This document shows, piece after piece, positions 1 to 13,295 of a stretch of DNA of 64,000 bases. The notes beneath the pieces are model-generated. The model was given only the letters and a program-made list of their open reading frames with translations, had not been told where the DNA came from and made no database searches. The DNA is from Trachythela sp. YZ-2020 (lineage: Eukaryota > Cnidaria > Anthozoa > Malacalcyonacea > Clavulariidae): NCBI GenBank assembly GCA_016169945.1, contig JADLSH010000127.1:3847501-3911500 (forward strand), given 5' to 3'. The stretch's first letter is position 1, and the number at the start of each line of letters is the position of its first letter. A program made the position numbers and the translations under genes.

Positions 1-676
1 CAGTTAACACTTTCGGTCAGTTAAGAGAGTGTTCTATTGACACAGATATACAAAATGGTTGAAGCCAATGGGGCTACAATGACTGCACAATTTCTCATCT
101 TTCTCGCGTACAATTCTCAAGTCTCTTGCATGCAAGACCTGATAGTCCTATAGTCGACTTATAAACACAATGCATCTATTCCCACGCTTGGCTAAAGGGC
201 CATGGAAGTTAGTTAATTCACCCTATAACTTCCAGGCGAAGGACCTTCGCTCGAAACGTCGAAGAACTTTTCATATTTTCCAGCTACTGTTAGATCATTC
301 AACCACGCTCATGAATAATGTTCATCGCTATACCCACACTAGTATGATTCTACTAAATATGCATAATACTACTCTAAACATATTCACACCTTTTATGCAC
401 TTGTATATATCTGAACAAAAACAACATAACATCAAAAACATTTCTGTGTTTGAATACAGTATACTCATTGACCGAGTTTCTCAAAATAAGAACCTGTTTC
501 AAATTCTAGGCTAAAATAGGTTGTATGTGAAGGGGGTCTAAATGGACAATCTTAGCCTAACAGGTTCTTAAAATCTAGGTTCTTATACGCGGGTTTTTAC
601 TGTTACACTTTTTACACTTGACAATTTTTTACAAAATATGCATTTCACTATTTCTTCCAGCGAATTAAAGCCATGT

Positions 677-951
677 TACACGAGGCAATTTTTGTTGCAA
701 CTTGCAATGTAATTTCTGCACAAAGCCATGTTATGTAGAAATGTACGCACAGAAAAACAGTGAACATGGCCCGCGTTTCACTTCACCGATATTATCATTC
801 TCATTTATTTTTTTCATGCCTTCTGGGCATGTTTGGCAACAAAAATATCGGGATTCACGCTCACAATTTCTCTGCGAATATACTTCTTACCTAACATATC
901 GCTCTGTTCCCGAAATTGCGTTGCAAATTGCAGCAAAAATTACCTCGCGTA
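677..951. mobile_element. MITE-like element with ~40-bp terminal inverted repeats
   Basis: The left end (TACACGAGGCAATTTTTG...) and the reverse complement of the right end (TACGCGAGGTAATTTTTG...) match over about 40 bases with a few substitutions. There is no transposase reading frame inside. A short fragment of the same end (AACACGAGGCAAT) recurs near 11269, so this is a dispersed non-autonomous family. No clear target-site duplication was found, so the superfamily is unassigned. Confidence 0.65.
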
Positions 952-1580
952 TTATTGCCTTTATGTCCACATCGAGCATTAAATGATGGCTTATAAACGC
1001 GGCTTTGTGAAACGCAGAGGGCAGCCAGAAGAATAGGCGGGACAATGTCCCGCGAATTTCATTATTTTTCTGACAGAGCGAGTACCGCAAATGATCCGTC
1101 AATGACATCGCATCTCTGCAAGTCCCATCAAGCTTCTTCAAACGAGCAAGAAGTGCCGCTACAAAGCGGGCAGGAAACGCATTCGGAGTAGAGCGGAATG
1201 GGACGGAAATGGCCCTTAGAATTGCAAGACAAAAGATCGCGAAGGTGGCTTTTTGCTTTCATGTTAATTTAAAAAACTAACAACATTTTGCTAAGCAAAC
1301 ATTGCTTGATACAACGTGGCTTGATTAACAAATATGTACATTATTTTTGGCATTTCTACAGTGCCCTTGAACAAACGCCTCTCTTCTTGTCTTCCGTTGT
1401 AATAGTCTAATAGACAGTCATGCATGTTAGAACTATATGCATGATAAAAAGCATTGAATGCCCGCAGAAGCCTATATATTATATTAAAAGAGACAGTCAT
1501 GAACATACGATACTTATAATATGTAGGATATCATATACATTCCTGCAATGGTTCCAATTAAAAGGCGTTGCCTTTATTAT

Positions 1581-1765
1581 AAGCTTCGAGTCTTTAGGAT
1601 CAATTATCTTTCTGAAAAATACGACAAGAACTTCGACGTTTCAAGTGAAGGACTTTCGTTTGGAGTTAGAAGTCTGTACTAACTTCCAGACGAAAGGTCG
1701 TCGCTCGAAACGTCGAGGTTTTTGTTGTATTTTTCAGGTAGATTGATCCTAAAGACCCGAAGCTT
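1581..1765. mobile_element. MITE-like element with ~58-bp inverted repeats
   Basis: The arms begin AAGCTTCGAGTCTTTAGGAT on the left and, reverse-complemented, AAGCTTCGGGTCTTTAGGAT on the right. They stay similar for about 58 bases, ending in the CGACGTTTC/GAAACGTCG motif. The centre is unique and too short to code for a transposase. Confidence 0.7.
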
Positions 1766-3530
1766 ACTGTATAGACGCTACCTACACTGGCACCATACGT
1801 TCGAGACATTGCCTTTATTGCCCTCTTGAAAATCTTAGTAACCTACAAGCACATATATTAATTGAACTTCATATATTGCCTGGAGAGTGGAGAATATACA
1901 TGTATATGCCCTTCCATAGAAAAGAAATGCATTCATTACAAACAGTGCGGTAATCCTATATTGCAATGTCGATAGCCGTTCCTTCCAATCACATGCAGTT
2001 TCTAAAACCGTTAGGCATAGTTTAAAATTGCACAAACGTTCTAAACTGTTGCATGTGGTATTTCTTCGCTAAACTTGGAGAGGATGTAATTCTTTCTCCT
2101 CTAAAGCTTATTCTGACAACTGCAAGATTGTCCAGCCTTAGACAGTCTAATAGGGAGTAATGCTCCGTGGTTAGACAGACTAAATACCCAATTTCATCAT
2201 CGAAAATCCTCTCAGCCTTTGATAAGGCGGACAAGCGTTCAGGTTTTACATCATGTAGTTATACCTAGTATTTGGGAGCCATACAGCTATCAACAGGAAC
2301 AAATTAAGTTTAAAACTTTAAGCAGAGAAATGGGACGTCTTGAGACATGAGCGAAAGCCTTCGCCTTCCACTAATTCTCTCGGCGAAGGGCCTTCACTGC
2401 GAACGTCGATCGGTTGCAGACGAGTATATCATGCAACGTAGTTCCTATATATCTAAAGAATTGTTTCAAAGTTTGCACGTCCTTTGACGTATAGTTTCTT
2501 TCTAGTCTAGTATATAGCAGTGTAGGCTGCATAAGCATATCAAAGTAGAAATCTCACTATATATAGGCATAGCTGAACCCGATGAATTAATGTCGAATGG
2601 GCCTTGACATTCTCCAACGAAGCATCATATATCTACACAAATTTGTACTTTTATCACAAACGCCTCATTGTATTTCAAGATCCTTACACATATACCTACC
2701 CTGGGATTCGGCAACCATTTGATGCTAGTCAGTTCTACTGAAACTTTTTCGGCCGACTAGACTACATGGTTTACCGCACTATAAAAGTTTATGCATGTGA
2801 TCACACGGTGGCGTCTGGCATCAATTAAACTACAAGTAATAGCATATACTTGTCCTTGCTATAAAAACTTCGATAGTGTAAACCAGCCTTGAAAAACAAC
2901 CGTCTGATAGGAATATTCCGCATTTTATCGCCTAATGCATGCAAGGGCATTTATTTGGTCTGTTTAATCGCAGATGCTTTTACCGTTGTTGGTGGGAGAA
3001 GCCTGAACAAATAGAGTTAAAGTTTAGGAGAGAATTTGAAATGGAACCGCGGAGTCAATCTTGTCAGTTGGATGCTGGGCTCCGTAACTCTATAAAATCA
3101 AGTTCTTGGTTGTTAGCCCGTCACTTTTCACGAAAAATAAAGCCTAAAAAATCTCTACAAACTCAATAACAAAGAATTTCTCACTGCGCTAAACATCGCA
3201 ATTAGGCTTTATTTTCTAAATGTTTAAACTTAAAACGCTAAGCGCGCAGAGTGAGATTTCTGTTTGCCCGAAACATATGGTCGATTTGTTTGAAAGTCAG
3301 GGTCAAGTACAACTCAACGTGCAAATATCTGTTCAATTAGTACATACTGTACTTTGTTTAGACTACGCGAAATCACTTAGTTTATATCAGCTGCGCGCGC
3401 TTCGACGAAAATATACTATGGCTTTTACACGCAAGCTGGAGACATCTTTTCTAAACTTCCATTTAAGCTCATTAAGATGATTCTTAAACTAAAACAAACA
3501 TTAAGGACACTTTGCCAAGTTTAAATTTGC

Positions 3531-3536
3531 TTTATT
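3531..3536 (-). promoter_or_regulatory. possible polyadenylation signal of the forkhead gene
   Basis: TTTATT on the plus strand reads AATAAA on the minus strand, about 390 bases beyond the forkhead stop codon. Other AT-rich hexamers lie nearby, so this is only a candidate. Confidence 0.3.
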
Positions 3537-3926
3537 TATATACAATAAATATTCTTAAATACACACCGTAGTCCAACATTAATCTTTGCTCTATTTACAA
3601 ACAGTAGAGATTCCCGCAAATATATAGTGTAATGTCAATGAATATCAACACGTAACTGTTTCTCTTCAAGTGATAGCTGATCTTATCGGGAGTGCCTTTC
3701 GATTTCAAAATTTTAGATACCTAATTAATGCCATAAGTTCTTTGTTAGAGTTTAAACTTAAGAGATTAAGGTAGTGAGTTTTAATCCAAATATAATTTCC
3801 TCTGCGCTTCTTTTACGAATTACGTGAAAGAGATCGCCTAATACTTCAGTCTTTAGCTGTGCGTATAAGTTAAAATTGTTCTAAGATTTCTCGTATTTTG
3901 AACTGTATTCGAAGAGTTTTTTAAGT

Positions 3927-4874
3927 TCAATTGGAGAGTCTAAGATAGAGGTTTTTTGAGGAATCGCAAACAGTACATGAACAAGGCGTACACGAGTTCA
4001 AATGATTGTAATAGGGCGGTAGAAATGACGAATAGGACGTTGGCCACTGTAGACTCGTATCTCGGGCTGGCGAAGATATATAAGGACTTGGCCAAGGTAG
4101 ATAAGGACTTGACATTGTGGTTGAAATCTTTGGGGTATCTATATAATTGAGCCCTGAACAACTTGGCAGAACAAAGTTACTGTTAAGTCTCATGTTCAAA
4201 TCGTTGTACAATAAAGGACTTGTCGGATACCCAGGCGTTTCCCGCAAACACGACTTACTAGCATGTTCTTCGCGTACTCGTTCTTGCCGTTTGAAGCGAG
4301 TCTTTCTTCTTAAAAAGCTTCCATTCTCAAACATGTTGTAGCTCTCTGGATCTAGTGTCCAATAGTTTCCTTTCAATGGTTCATCCGACTTGATTCCCGT
4401 CTTAACAAAGCAGTCGTTCAAGGAAAGATTATTCCGAATACAAATCTTCCAGGCCGGGTAGGTCTCACGATAGAACGGGAATTTTTCTCGAATGAATTTA
4501 CAGATTCCGTCTAAGGTTAATCTTTTCTCAGAGGATTGCTGGATTGCCATTGCTATCAAAGCGATGTATGAATAAGGCGGGCGACGTCTCGATTTCTTTT
4601 GTGTACTCTTATTCTTACCAGAATCCGGGTCCACGTTTAGAGATTCACTCGCTTCGTTGCTCGAGCCCGAAACTGTGTAGTTGGGTGTCGTGCTTGCTTG
4701 AAGATGGCTGCGACGGTCCATTCGGGAAGGGGGTGTTGGATTCTGTTGAAAGTTTTGTACTCTTTCGTTAGTTTTGTACTTCAGCGTCGAGTCGCCAATC
4801 AAGGAATGTACATCGAATTGAGTGCATTCTCTAGTTGACGGAGGAATTGAGAAAGCCATACGTCTTGTTAACAC
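3927..4874 (-). CDS. forkhead-box transcription factor, FoxD-like, with atypical recognition helix
   Basis: A single uninterrupted 315-residue frame encodes a nuclear DNA-binding regulator. Residues about 98-196 form a full forkhead domain: [13 protein letters not shown] opens it and [10 protein letters not shown] then [10 protein letters not shown] close it. The closing motif and the GICKFI segment resemble FoxD/FoxE more than FoxQ2 or FoxA. FDVHSLIG at residues 20-27 resembles an eh1 Groucho-binding motif, suggesting repressor activity. Basic clusters at 93-98 and 189-196 could serve as nuclear localisation signals. The recognition helix reads [15 protein letters not shown] (142-156), whereas the family has W-Q/K-N-S-I-R-H-N-L-S: the base-contacting Asn and His and the intervening Ser are replaced by Ile144, Asn148 and Cys145. 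I checked this on the nucleotides (about 4425-4460). M1 is used; M6 is an alternative start. Intronless structure fits many Fox genes. The class assignment is by eye. Confidence 0.88.
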   Translation of the reverse strand: MLTRRMAFSIPPSTRECTQFDVHSLIGDSTLKYKTNERVQNFQQNPTPPSRMDRRSHLQASTTPNYTVSGSSNEASESLNVDPDSGKNKSTQKKSRRRPPYSYIALIAMAIQQSSEKRLTLDGICKFIREKFPFYRETYPAWKICIRNNLSLNDCFVKTGIKSDEPLKGNYWTLDPESYNMFENGSFLRRKTRFKRQERVREEHASKSCLRETPGYPTSPLLYNDLNMRLNSNFVLPSCSGLNYIDTPKISTTMSSPYLPWPSPYISSPARDTSLQWPTSYSSFLPPYYNHLNSCTPCSCTVCDSSKNLYLRLSN

Positions 4875-7800
4875 TGGATCACTGAAGAAGTTGAATCACT
4901 AGAAGTTGTATTTAGTGTAGAGTACTAGCTTAGAGATGCGTCCTCTAGCGTAGCTGATGTTGTATTTAACCAGGCCTCCATGGAGTGCCTGTGTTTTAAT
5001 CCCCGAGCCCTCGTGCTGGGCTCTCGCTCCGCACTCAGAATAGCATGTGCACAAACAATTATGACTATTTTGCACTACAGGTGTAAACGAGCTAGTCTCG
5101 TTAATCAATTTCTCAGGCTGAGCTTTTTGTCTCGCGCTCTCATCGAACACTACAACGCACAATGGAATTAGTCATTTGTAGAGCAAGCTCCTCCCCAAAG
5201 CACTTGTAATGAGTAACAAGGAGAAAGCTACAATATCGTATATATATTATACCAATCCCATTACAACCCCCCCAAACATTAAAAAAAATCAAATCATAGT
5301 GAACCGTACTTTTTGATGAAAAAATTTAGTGTTTTTTGATCCAGTTCAGTGGCTAGAGTAACCCCGCTAACAAAACTGTCTCATTTCACAATGATAGTAG
5401 GCCGTCCCCCCAAGACAGTTTGCACTCAATTATATCATGTATTGCTCGCTAAATACGTTTTTGTTTGCTCATCAACGGGGAGAGGAAACAGCTATTGTTT
5501 CGCTTCAAATGATTATGATTAGCATTTTGATCAATGAATTAGCAAATACTGTGGCGAATTATTGCTTGTCCACCCATAAATTCACATGTCATTCAAAGCC
5601 AAAAGTGTCAGGCACGAAAAGAGGAGAACTACAGTGTTAGAGTATAGCTAGGGTGTCGCTGACAGAGTGATTATATAATATACATGTGCCTTTCACCTCT
5701 ACGATTTGGGTTAGATTCCGGTAATAGCAATATGCAGTTGTCTGATATCATAATTTTCGATTTCCTCCCTCAGTAACACTGAATCAATAGGGATATTTCT
5801 TACCGGACCTCTAGGGAGAGTTGTTTAGACAGAACTGAGAAGAACTACAGTGATAGAGCTGTCCAGAAATGCAGTATACATAAAGTAAGCCAACATTAGC
5901 TAGTTTTAGATGCATGCATGTACACTGTATGCATAATGTCTATTATACTGTGTTAGTATATATAACCATGCCCATGGTATAGTATACGAAATCACTTAGG
6001 GGTAGCAACAAATTCTAATACTTTAGAATTTAGAAACCCGACGTTCTTCTGAGTGAGAAGAAAAAATACCATTTTAAGAATCTCAGAAGTAAACGTTGTC
6101 CAAATATATATAAAATACGAAAGTTTTGGGAAGTTCAAAATTTGAGCTAAAATCCGAATACTGCCGGAAATTTTTTATTGGCAGGAGAGAAATCAGATAT
6201 GGTGTTCTAATATATAATCTGTGAATAATCTTGTAAATTGTAAAAGTTTACCGCGGACTGCAGCACTAGACTACAGACCGGTTTCACAATCAAAGTTTCT
6301 TTAATACACAATCAAAGCTCCTTTCATCAAAAGTGTGAAAGTGTAAACATGATATAACTTTCCTTGAAAAACCTAATGACGCCAGGGACACGATGATCAC
6401 TAAAAGCCTTTATATATATAATTGATGTAAACCTGCCTGCCTCGATCTGTCGTATTATGACATTCGCCGTACAATGCGCGTATCGATATCCCCGAAGTAA
6501 TGTAAACTTTGTTACGTTTTGTATATAATATCACTCCGCTTGTTTTTACCGTTAAAGTTTTCGCCATACCACGCAAACGTTTGCAAATATTAGGCTCACC
6601 CTGGGGGAGAATGAATGGAATGATATTAATGTTTAATATTTTGTTTAATCCACGTTCAATACCGAGTCAAACAACTTTCAACTTAGCCTATGTATGTCAA
6701 TAATGTTACCTTCCAGTGTTTTTGCAACATTTAAGGTTTATGTGACACGTTTTGGTGCGAGTTTCGCGAGAAATAGTTGACTTCGCGACCGTGGTATTTG
6801 TCATTTTTAATCAAATCGTTAAGATTTGTTTTGTCTTATATTCAGCAGGAATCTCGATGGGTGCGCGCCGCAGTCGATCCTACACAAAGCTGAGAGCAAA
6901 TGTTCGGCCATGTTTTATAAATTCGGGCAGTTAGCGTGTGCTAGTGTAAAATGATACGTACTTAGAGTCCCTACTCCGTTCTAGGAATTGAGCCAGGTGC
7001 GCGGAAATTTGACAGGATTTTCTCAGATCGCACAAATCCGCATACCAGATTACAAATATGGCGGACAGCACCGTTCCAGAAGGTTATAAAATAGCTCGCT
7101 ATTAATATGATAATATAAAAGCCCCGCTGTTCTCGTTTCCTCTCATAGTATAAGGACCAAATAAGCAGTTATTTGCATGCTGTTTTCTTTCTCTAACAAA
7201 ACTATCGCGAGGCAAAAAGAACCCAAACAAACTTTGGTCACCTTAACCCCTTGCTATGTTTAACGCAAAAACAGCACAAAACACCCACAGTTTAAACACA
7301 ATACACGAGAGGACATTCACGTCTGCTTTACGAATATAGTAACAAAATTTGCCAGGCAATCTACGGACCCACACACTATGTTTTGTTTTAGCGTTGCTCG
7401 CTCTAAGACGCTAACCACAGGTCGCAAAAACCGTCGCACAAAAAGTTTCGCAATTCGAGACACGACACAGCAGGGCAATGCTTAAAAGAGATATTTATCC
7501 TGGTGGCGCAAGAGGTTTGCAGTTATCATATTAAAATTCCTTAAACATGTTGTTGTCGCTTCAACTGTTCTTACGATTATACCATCTAACCTTGAACTTT
7601 GCTTGCCAATATCCCTATAGCCCGTTGCTACGGTAACAATGGCGAATGTTGTCTCAGCGCTGCCAAAATCTGAGCTAATGCCATTTGTTAGCATTGTTAA
7701 CAGATTTCGTTTAATGATTTTGCGTGGTGTGTAATTGGGCTATATAATTGTTCTGGTAGCTTGTATGCACATGCGTCAGTATCATGTATCTATTTATTAA

Positions 7801-8393
7801 AACGTCTGTATAGTTGGCAAACACACTTTGGGGGTCTGGGTGTGTTCTCTTAAAATTTTGAGTCTAAACATTTTGAGTCTTGTATTTTGGGACAAGTTTT
7901 AACAGGATTCTTCTCAAGATATTCAAAATCTGCATTCATAATTTTACCCTTTTGTTATAACTACTTGAGCGACCTGGTCAACAGACAATTTCAATCTTGA
8001 AATTTGTTTCTAGAACTATCCTTCTCCAGTTTTCACTGCGCACTTGTCAATGAACTGCGCATGCGCCTAACAATTCTATAACTTTTTGACGGCCATCACA
8101 AATGACTTATAAAATAACAGTAGTTTTAGGCTAGTGACTACATTAGAATAATTTTTGCGTATGAATTCAATAGTTACCTTACTTTCACTAAAAGTAATTC
8201 AAAGGCTTAAGATAGCCACGCATACAAGCATATGCCTGGCTTGTATTTGTAATATATAATGAACAAATAATATAGTTATAGCAAAGAAGTTCAAGACAGA
8301 GTCTTTCGTTGTATTATTCTTCATTCTCTTTCTCCGATATTCATTTATTTCCTTTTCGTCACAGCCACGAAAACTATATGTTCTCTTTATTTT

Positions 8394-8531
8394 CCATCCA
8401 AACACGGAAACCATAAAGTAATTGTTTTATAAAATAACAACAACACGATAGTCTTCCGTGTTTGGATGGCCTGATCCAAACACGGGTTTCGACCAATCAG
8501 AGCACGCGTTATATACATGTTATTTTATAAT
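8394..8531. repeat. foldback-family repeat, solo partial copy
   Basis: It contains the near-palindrome CGTGTTTGGATGGCCTGATC followed by CAAACACG, and the flank ACCAATCAGAGCACGCGTTA. The same sequence recurs at 24049-24140 and 30930-31050 and is part of the long foldback at 23864-24048. Confidence 0.65.
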
Positions 8532-9806
8532 ACTGAAGCCTTCGACTCGATCACGTTGAGCTGCGTTCTTCGTAATTCAGCTCAAGCTGCAAGTATAAGG
8601 ATGATTAGCACACCTCCACTTACTTACTAACCTACTTGCCCCTGAGCAAATAATCGACTTGGCATTAGAATTATGAAAAGCAATATGTTTTCAGTATTTA
8701 ATATGAAAAGAATATATGCGTCTGATGATATTTCACTCAGTATTGGAAAGACGTTAAACTAAAATTCTAAATTTGGTTTGGTTTGTGAAAATGCACAGGA
8801 ACAAATGGGAAAGGCATTGTTTTGCAATTCTTTTATATTACAGTACAAGGGGACGTTTCTTCATTTTCCACTAGAGAGCCTGGCTTGCGAAGTTGCCTTT
8901 TCCATTATATGGAACTGTTTTCCACCCCGATTTACCTCTGTATTACAGTAAACCAGCGAATAGTATGCGGAATAGACACACTGAAAATACTCCCTTCCCC
9001 CGCCCCCCACCCCAACCCGGTATATCAGCTCGTAAATTTTTAATACTTTGGCTATCTCAAATATAATATACCCTTAAATATAAGCAGATACACGATTCAA
9101 CTAGCTTGGGAAATAAAAATATGACAACTTTGCCCTAAGTGTTTAACCTGAATAAGTTCCATTTCATATAATTTTTCCCCGATATTTATCTTGGTATTAT
9201 AGAATTAGCTCTCAAAATGTTCGCGAGCTTTTGTTTATTATACATTAATGAAAAGCTGGCACGTTTTCATTTAAGGCGTGTCTTTCAAAATGTGGAGGTG
9301 GAGCAATGGACATAATCCTAAACGATATTCCCTTTAACTTCTACACACCCTATTAAATATCTTGTACTTATATTAAATAAATACTATCAGCAACAAATCT
9401 GTAACTAAACTGTTTGTTTTGCTTATATAACCTGTAATTTTACTCTGTCTCAGTATATAAATCTGCAGAGCTTCGAAATTCCGACAGACAAATTGGTTTT
9501 CTTCATATACGGTAAATATATAGGTTCTACAAACACTTTCTATACTATATAATTATACTTTTCCAACTTAATGTTATATTTTATGTTTCTTGTATTCGTA
9601 TGAGTATCTTACCATTATATTTTATGAGTATCTTACCATTTTATAGTATACAGGCTGTAGCTCTTTCGACTGAGAAAAACAAAACATGTACACTATTTTA
9701 AAGCATCAGTAAACTATCTTTCTAACTGAATCTAAAACAGTGCTTATGTAAAACAGGGTTTAATAATCTCAAAATATATTTGCACTTTTATAATACAGAA
9801 GCCTGA

Positions 9807-10043
9807 ACAGTGATATTACAAAACCTTAATTGTAACCAGGACAGTGAACCGCAAAATAATATACCTTATTTCTACAATATTTACAGAAACCTATAAAAAC
9901 AGTAATTGATTTTGCAAACCTTAAACCTGTAATCAGGACAGTGAACTTTGAAATAATACATCTCATTATTATAATTAATATTTACGGCAACCTATGGACG
10001 GTAATTGATATTGCAAAACCTGTAATCAGGCCTAATACCTATT
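9807..10043. repeat. degenerate ~95-bp tandem repeat, about 2.5 units
   Basis: Units start near 9807, 9899 and 9998. They share ACAGTRATTGATWTTGCAAA, then CCTGTAATCAGG, then AATATTTAC and AACCTAT. Divergence between units suggests an old duplication. There is no coding potential. Confidence 0.6.
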
Positions 10044-11329
10044 GATTTGCAATATCTATAATTATTTCCTCATTCATTATTAGTCGTGTTAAAAACATAT
10101 TATCCCATCATTTCGAGATAGAAATGGGAGGGACCCTTTAGCCTATAAGTGAAAATGACGACTGCCTCATTCAATTGCCTGTGAGTTTTAAACATTTGTC
10201 TCAATAAGGCATATTGTTCAACTTTCTCTGGCACAAATGACCTTTTAGATTTTGGGATGAATACGGCACGTTATACAAAAGCGTTATTAATGACTCCTAT
10301 AGTCAGAGTAATTTTATCTCGGGTTTTCAATAGACATCAATCTTCAGAGGTCTTCAAGTGACAGGCAAAACAATGTCATTTCAATGAAAGAAATACCCAT
10401 GTGAATTTTCACGGCAAGATACCATTGTTCTTCTTTATTACAAATCTACCCTTACATCACCTTTAATAATTCTTTCTATATTTATCACTTTTTACAATTT
10501 TTAGCTATGGGTTTAATGGTTAAAGGGTGATCATTTTTCACATTTCCAAGCTAACTTTGCCGCTTTTAGTGTAAAAACATCACTAGCATTACTTGCTAAG
10601 ATGCTTTTAATACATCTCAGTTGTTATGCTATATTTGATTGTAATGTCGCATTTCCTGACCAGACGTATATTCTTTTATTGTGCTAACAACTTCCTGTAG
10701 TTTTCAACCTCCAAGAGAGTTTATTGTCGCTGCCTTACTTTCATAACTTATATATTTGCAGGTACAGTATATGCACGAGGCGGTTATAGATTCAAGTCAT
10801 GGGTTAGGGTTAGAATTACGTTTAGTTTTAGGTTTAGGAACCCATAAACGGCGAGACATTGGGACCGCGTTACCTGAAGCAGTATCTTAATGTTAGGAAC
10901 ACATAACTGCTGACTTCAAAATGCAGAGTAGCATCACTAAAACACTAACTACTCCACGGTTAGAACTTATGTTACATAGGCCCAACTGATGGATACCGTA
11001 TCGAAAGCTAGGAAATTATATAAAATTTAGCGGTTCGAAATACTGGTTAGATAATAAAACGGCCCTGTGTTGGATTGAAAACAGGGGTAGGGGATGTGTA
11101 GGGTAAGGACTACTTCAGAATAACTAAATAGCATACCGTATAACCGCTGGTATGTTTGTTCAAACAGTTTTGTGGTACTTACATGAAGTGATAACCCGAG
11201 TATCGTCAATAACAGCTGGTCTAATGATTGCATGCTCAATCTATTTTTGAAATAATTAAGGCCTGCATGTAACACGAGGCAATGTAATGACCGAACATAA
11301 TGAACAAATTAGACGAATTGTAGTTCTAT

Positions 11330-11483
11330 TTAAAGCATGAATATCGTATAAAGATGCGATCATGGGATTGGGGGGAGGTTCTTCTGAAGTCATCCATACA
11401 CGGATGTTTTCACCCTATGTAACATTCTCGTCTAGAGGGCCCTCCCCCTGCTTATATATTTATTTTCACAGCACTGGGCGGGT
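11330..11483 (+). repeat. dispersed repeat R1, copy 1
   Basis: The segment contains GCATGAATATCG, GATCATGGGATTGG, ACGGATGTTTTCACC and ACATTCTCGTCTAGAG. The same series in the same order occurs near 41525-41735 and 50430-50755, so this is a three-copy dispersed family without a coding frame. Confidence 0.65.
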
Positions 11484-12082
11484 GGGAAACACTTGTGGGA
11501 AAGGACAGGTATCGTCTATAGGTCATCACTGTGCCAGTGGCCTCTCTTCTTAAATTTTCCATTGAATAACTAATGAGATCACACCAATATGGTCGCAGCA
11601 AGTCTCATTACCTGGTAAGCAGCATTGGTTACTAATGTAGCGTTTTCGTTATTCTTTATTTCTTTCCACCGTAAACCTGTTATTCATTATTCCGGATTAT
11701 TTAAACTCAAATATCCATTATTCTTTTACTGTATGGACCTGCATGTTATTCATGATTTATTATTTCGCTTCCATCTCCGAAAGGCTATACGTGTGATTTA
11801 GTTTTGCTTTCTTTATTGTATTCAAATAAGCTGACAAACACAATCTAATCGTTTGATAGTTGCATTGCTTGGAAGAAGTAGAATAAATTGAAAATATATT
11901 AAAATACGTGACAAAATCCATATAGTTGGCCCCATTTCATCATGCCCTCTTCTAGCTTCCCCAAACAAAAATGAACTGCCTTAATTCGAGAAAGTCACGC
12001 ATGATAATTGTTTCAATATACAGCTAATGTTACTAGTATGGAATAATACTGTATAAAGTTTTTGACGGTCAGTGCATTTGGT

Positions 12083-12441
12083 AATATGCAATAAGTTAAC
12101 TTTACAATGAACGTGATACACCTGCCTAGTTTACAGTTTACAAGTTATTAACATCCAACAAATTCAAGAGCATGGGTTGACAAACTCTCAAAACTTGAGG
12201 TGATTGCTCACAAATAAAAAACTTCTATAGTCTCCTCCGCAGGCATCTCTGTAGGAGTGACCTGTGTCACGGTAATTTCGTTATGCTCTATCAAGATCCT
12301 TGCCTGAACATTAGTGATTCGTCTTTTGGGAATCATTTAATAATTCAATATAGTTAATAGTGTGGTACAAGGTTTTTAATGATTTCCTCATCTTATAACT
12401 CCTAAAAAGAGAATTAACTTGTTCAACGAACGTGATACACC
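12083..12441 (+). repeat. dispersed repeat R2, copy 1 (empty target site)
   Basis: It runs from AATATGCAATAAGTTAACTT to AACGAACGTGATACAC. It is highly similar to 24145-24690 and 31051-31590, which carry an extra 159-bp inverted-repeat element. Here the target AGTGATTCG (12313-12321) is single and uninterrupted, so this copy records the pre-insertion state. Confidence 0.75.
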
Positions 12442-12479
12442 TTTTAATGCCATGATCGAAATTTGCAAATGTGGAATGA

Positions 12480-12548
12480 ATGGTCTTTAATAAAGTTAGG
12501 AATTTGTGCATTTTTGGTCGATCTCAGCTCATGACCGTGCCAAAGGGG
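12480..12548 (+). repeat. 3'-flank module of the GPCR units, leftmost relic
   Basis: Sequence around TTTGGTCGATCTCAGCTCAT recurs downstream of GPCR copies D (23600), H (33595) and J (39120). Its presence here, before the first receptor, suggests that an extra unit once lay to the left of copy A. Confidence 0.55.
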
Positions 12549-12551
12549 TAC

Positions 12552-12726
12552 CCGGACATTTTGCCGAAAGAAACTTTGCCGAAAGATATTTTGCCGAAAG
12601 ACATTTTGCCGAATGGACAATTCGCCGACGGACATTTTGCCGAATGGACAATTTAACGAACGGACTTTTTGCCGAAAAGACATTTTGCCGAAGGAACATT
12701 TTGCCGAAGGGACATTTTTGCCGAGT
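12552..12726. repeat. minisatellite, ~16-17-bp unit GACATTTTGCCGAA-rich
   Basis: About eleven degenerate copies of GACATTTTGCCGAANGG stand in tandem. Short open frames through it on both strands, with repeated FAER or FRQN peptides, are by-products of the repeat. It interrupts the GPCR 3'-flank module that ends at about 12548. Confidence 0.75.
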
Positions 12727-13295
12727 GTTATTTCCGCAAACTAAGACTCCAAAAACGATTCATATTTTTTTTAGTTTTTGGCAGTTTGCGGAAGACTGAC
12801 AAGTTAACGAACAGACTGTATAATAAGTAATAACATGAATGTTAAGAAAAATATTTATTATGATATAAAGCAGTAGAAATACAAAAATATTTTACGAATG
12901 TTTTTACACAAATATTTTACAAACTGATCGACATGCCTACTAGAGATTGTGAGCAATAACCCGTAATGCTAACGGTTTCTTTTCCTGACGTATGTACACT
13001 AAAAATGGTAAAAGTTTCATGCTCCTACTTTCAGTTCATTTTATTTAAAAAAAACTATTGATTGAAACAAGGGCGTCTATAATTCTTATAGAGTAGTTTA
13101 AGGGGTCCGGAAAAATTTTGAAATCTAGGGTCTCAGGCATGGCAAATTCCTGCATTGTGAGAGACTATTTACAGTGATATATATCCATATTTTACTTCAT
13201 TTCTATTTGGGGGCCCCCTTTTTTGCTTTTGCAAACAATTCTTTAAGGGCGTAATCATCCCCCTCCAAAAAAATAATGGTCCGTCCGTATCAGCT

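Larger units (their letters stand above)
1..3526. other. gene-free left flank
   Basis: No recognisable gene. Open frames here are short, AT-rich and match no family I know. The stretch holds two inverted-repeat elements (listed separately) and a recurring short motif, TCGAAACGTCG or a close variant, near 258, 1707 and 2405, which marks one or more dispersed repeat families. It is probably the intergenic space beyond the 3' end of the minus-strand forkhead gene. Confidence 0.5.
5175..12080. other. long stretch without a recognisable gene
   Basis: No frame here shows a domain I recognise; those present are under 90 codons and look random. The stretch contains a foldback-family copy near 8394-8531, a degenerate tandem repeat at 9807-10043, a short duplication near 9600-9645, and one copy of a dispersed repeat at 11330-11483. 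It separates the forkhead gene from the GPCR array. Distal exons or enhancers cannot be excluded from sequence alone. Confidence 0.45.

Noticed and set aside
2939..3480. Two plus-strand frames of 76 and 86 codons near the forkhead gene
   Set aside because: No domain, no splice context and composition like the surroundings.
12444..12799. Frames with repeated FAER and FRQN peptides
   Set aside because: They come from the 16-17-base minisatellite and are open on both strands.
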